The notes under the pieces were generated by a model. That model ran no database searches. It was not told the origin of the DNA and saw nothing but the letters and a program-made list of their open reading frames with translations. A stretch of 7,801 nucleotides of DNA, from NCBI GenBank assembly GCA_947462115.1, contig CANHON010000215.1, positions 1 through 7,801 of the forward strand. The letters are read 5' to 3'. This DNA is from Deltaproteobacteria bacterium (GTDB lineage Bacteria; Myxococcota_A; UBA796; UBA2385). Every line of letters begins with the position of its first letter. The stretch's first letter is position 1. Of the stretch, positions 5,701-7,801 are shown one piece after another. The position numbers were made by a program, and so were the translations under genes.

Positions 5701-6533
5701 GCCGCGTTTTGCCCCGCGACCCCCGGCTGTGGGTGGGCGGCGGCCTCGTGCTCGGCTTGGCCACGCTCGCCCTGCTCGCCCCGCTGATCGCGCCGTGGGA
5801 TCCGCTCCACCAAGACATCGCGCTCGGCCTCGACGCGGTGGGCGCGCCGGTCGGCCCCTCGTGGCGGCACCCGCTGGGCACCGACCCGCTCGGCCGGGAT
5901 CTGCTGTCCCGCCTGCTGTTCGGCGCGCGGGTGAGCCTGCTGGTCGGGGTCTGCGCCACCGCCATCGCCACCCCGCTCGGCCTGCTCATCGGGCTCGGCG
6001 CCGGCACCCTCCGCGGGGCGGTGGACGCCGTGCTGATGCGCCTGACCGATCTGGTGCTGTCCTTCCCCTTCTTGCTGCTGTGCGTGGCCTTGGTGGGCAT
6101 CCGGCAAGCGCGGGGGATCAGCAACGTGCTGCTGGTGCTCGGCCTGTTGGGCTGGACCACCGTGGCCCGCGTGGTGCGCGCCCGGGCCCTCATCGAGCGC
6201 GAGAAGGCCTATGTCGAGGCGGCCCGCGCCGCTGGCTTTGGTTTGATGCACATCGTTTTCATCGAGGTGCTGCCCAATGTGCTCGCGCCAGCGGTGGTGC
6301 TCGCCACGCTCGGGGTGGCCGGCGCCATCCTGTCGGAGAGCGTGCTGTCCTACCTCGGGCTCGGGGTGCCGCCGCCCACGCCGTCCTGGGGCGGCATGAT
6401 GAGCGAGGCCCAGCCCTGGCTGCGGCTGCGCCCGCTGCTTCTGGTGTGGCCCGGCGCCGCGATCCTCGCCGCGGTCCTGGGCTTCAACCTGCTCGGGGAG
6501 GGCCTGCGTGACCACCTTGACCCCCGCGCCTGA
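5697..6533 (+). CDS. ABC transporter permease, OppC/DppC type
   Basis: This 278-residue inner-membrane permease belongs to a peptide/nickel-type ABC importer. It has an N-terminal helix (about 12-34) and the diagnostic OppC/DppC stretch HPLGTDPLGRDLLSRLLFG (58-76). A block of further membrane helices follows (about 80-104, 117-136, 142-160, 197-220, 246-266). The cytoplasmic EAA loop that docks on the ATPase is EAARAAGFGLMHIVFIEVLP (174-193). The C-terminal GEGLRDHLDPR is also typical. The proposed start is TTG at 5697, overlapping the alkC stop (TTGA). It gives a normal family length, and no ATG is available in the preceding coding region. AGAGG lies only 1 base before it, so coupling with alkC is likely. 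A TTG at 5709 is an alternative. The substrate is unknown. The usual OppB-type partner does not precede it. Confidence 0.9.
   Translation: MSRVLPRDPRLWVGGGLVLGLATLALLAPLIAPWDPLHQDIALGLDAVGAPVGPSWRHPLGTDPLGRDLLSRLLFGARVSLLVGVCATAIATPLGLLIGLGAGTLRGAVDAVLMRLTDLVLSFPFLLLCVALVGIRQARGISNVLLVLGLLGWTTVARVVRARALIEREKAYVEAARAAGFGLMHIVFIEVLPNVLAPAVVLATLGVAGAILSESVLSYLGLGVPPPTPSWGGMMSEAQPWLRLRPLLLVWPGAAILAAVLGFNLLGEGLRDHLDPRA
6495..6502 (+). promoter_or_regulatory. Ribosome binding site GGGGAGGG for the solute-binding protein gene
   Basis: A strong purine-rich site inside the permease coding end lies 5 bases before the GTG at 6508. It decides this start, since no ATG gives a lipoprotein signal in the frame. 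Confidence 0.7.
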
Positions 6534-7801
6534 GATCCAGCCACGCGGGGCCAGCCCAAGGGGGCCCGCTGTTCGTTGGATTGGCGTGCTGATCGGTGTC
6601 TTCGGCTGCACCCGCGGCAGCGCCCCGCCCCTGCGCGCGGCCGGCAGCCCCACCCCGGTGGTCGGCGGCACCCTGCGCTACGCCAGCGAGAACGACGTGC
6701 GCAGCCTCGATCCCGCGGTCGGCTACGACGAGGTGAGCGCGGAGGTGATGAACCTCGTGTTCGACGGCCTGCTGCGCTTCGACGCCGGCACCACCCTCGA
6801 GCCGGCCCTGGCGGAGTCCTTCACCCGCTCGGAGGACGGCCGCACCTACACCTTCGTGTTGAGGCCAGGGCTGCGCTTTCACAACGGCCGGGCGGTGGTG
6901 GCCGAGGACGTGGTGCAGAGCTGGGCGCGGCTGTTTGACCCCCGCCTCGCCTCGCCGGGCGCCGACTTCTTTCGGCTGGTGGAGGGCGCCGAGGCGCGGC
7001 TTCAGGGCGATCCGACCGCGCCGCTCGGCCTGAGCGCGCCCGACGCGCGCACCGTCGTCGTCCGCCTGCGCGAGCCCGACCCCACCTTCTTGTCGGTGGT
7101 GGCGATGAGCTTCGGCGCCGTCGTGCCCATCGAAGAGGTGGAGGCCCGCGGCGAGCGGTGGTTCATGGAGCCGGTGGGCACCGGGCCCTTCACCCTGGAG
7201 TCCTGGCAGATGGGCGGCGAGCTGGTCCTGCGCCGAAACCCCGACTACTGGGAGCCGGGCCTCCCTTACCTCGACACCATCGTCCGCGAGAGCAACGTGC
7301 CGCGCGATCTTCAGCTCTTGCGGATGGAGGCCGGCGAGCTGCACCAGACCTACCGGCTGTCGGCGCCGGACTACCTGTGGGTGAAAAGCGAGCCGGCCTG
7401 GGCCGCCCAGCTCCTGGAGTACCCCTCCACCGACACCTACGGCGAATTCATGAACACCGAGCTGAAACCATTTGATAACGTGTGGTTTCGCCGGGCGGTC
7501 TCCGCCGCGATCGACCGGGACAAGCTGCGGAAGATCCAGAACGGCCGGGCCCTCCCCACGGTGTCGTGGGTGCCGCCTTCGCTGGAGGGCCACCTCGTCT
7601 GGGCGGAGCTGAGCCCCGAGGAGCAGGCCGATCTGCAGTACCAACGCCACGATCCGGCCTTGGCGCGGCGCTGCTTGGCCGAGGCGGGCTACCCCGATGG
7701 CTACCCCGGCCCGCCCATCGACTACTGGACCATCAACACCAGCGGCGCCCTGATGACCGCCATGTCCGTGCAGGCCGACCTCGCCGAGATCGGCGTGCCC
7801 A
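6508..7801 (+). CDS. Family 5 solute-binding lipoprotein of a peptide-type ABC importer (partial, C-terminus beyond right edge)
   Basis: I translated this frame directly: 431 complete residues from the GTG at 6508 to the window end. It is a family 5 extracellular solute-binding protein (OppA/DppA-like), which captures peptides or similar solutes and delivers them to the permease. A lipoprotein signal ends in VFGC with Cys34. The mature domain starts with GGTLRYASENDVRSLDPA (53-70) and continues with VFDGLLRFD (84-92), the LAESFTRSEDGRTYTFVLRPG stretch (101-121) and FHNGRAVVAEDVVQSW (124-139), the standard family signature. PVGTGPFTLESW (222-233), RRNPDYWEPG (242-251) and FRRAVSAAIDRDKL (327-340) follow. 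Full-length relatives are about 500-600 residues. The signal peptide has a long, proline-rich lead (1-22), so translation could begin slightly later. It overlaps the permease gene by 26 bases, which indicates co-expression. The ligand is not predictable. Confidence 0.9.
   Translation, partial: MTTLTPAPEIQPRGASPRGPAVRWIGVLIGVFGCTRGSAPPLRAAGSPTPVVGGTLRYASENDVRSLDPAVGYDEVSAEVMNLVFDGLLRFDAGTTLEPALAESFTRSEDGRTYTFVLRPGLRFHNGRAVVAEDVVQSWARLFDPRLASPGADFFRLVEGAEARLQGDPTAPLGLSAPDARTVVVRLREPDPTFLSVVAMSFGAVVPIEEVEARGERWFMEPVGTGPFTLESWQMGGELVLRRNPDYWEPGLPYLDTIVRESNVPRDLQLLRMEAGELHQTYRLSAPDYLWVKSEPAWAAQLLEYPSTDTYGEFMNTELKPFDNVWFRRAVSAAIDRDKLRKIQNGRALPTVSWVPPSLEGHLVWAELSPEEQADLQYQRHDPALARRCLAEAGYPDGYPGPPIDYWTINTSGALMTAMSVQADLAEIGVP

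Noticed and set aside
5676..6671. 331-codon minus-strand frame and 276-codon plus-strand frame over the permease
   Set aside because: Both are out-of-frame products of GC-rich coding DNA. The permease frame carries the OppC signature and EAA loop.
6484..7650. 388-codon open frame on the minus strand
   Set aside because: It is antisense to the solute-binding protein, whose plus-strand translation matches family 5 binding proteins throughout.

Overview
This window is very GC-rich (I estimate about 70% G+C), with dense genes, short gaps and frequent start/stop overlaps. One gene encodes a secreted protein with MopE-type metal-binding repeats, thrombospondin type 3 calcium loops and a Gly-Cys / hydrophobic / poly-Arg tail of the MYXO-CTERM kind. 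Together these point to a member of the Myxococcota (former deltaproteobacterial lineage). No ribosomal or other taxonomic marker is present, so this is an inference.

The window holds two divergent gene blocks separated by a 114-bp gap (2705-2818). The leftward block (minus strand) runs from a 588-residue surface protein (938-2704), to a TfoX N-terminal-domain protein (527-907), to a YhhN/TMEM86-type lysoplasmalogenase that leaves the window at its left edge (1-530). The last two genes overlap by 4 bases (ATGA), so the block is probably one transcript.

The rightward block (plus strand) runs from a two-HKD phospholipase D-family lipoprotein (2819-3916), to a membrane-anchored SRPBCC protein (3956-4510), to an AlkC-type DNA glycosylase (4507-5700), to an OppC/DppC-type ABC permease (5697-6533), to a family 5 solute-binding lipoprotein cut by the right edge (6508-7801). 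The last four genes overlap head to tail (ATGA, TTGA, then a 26-base overlap), which suggests translational coupling. The permease and binding protein form part of a peptide or similar solute importer, but no OppB-type partner is visible.

Functionally the window mixes envelope and lipid-related proteins (PLD lipoprotein, SRPBCC protein, lysoplasmalogenase, anchored calcium-binding protein), alkylation repair and peptide uptake. Nothing looks like a mobile element, CRISPR array, phage or RNA gene. The least explained items are the N-terminal domain of the surface protein and the placement of the DNA glycosylase gene directly before the importer genes. I found no clear new defence or other multi-gene system.
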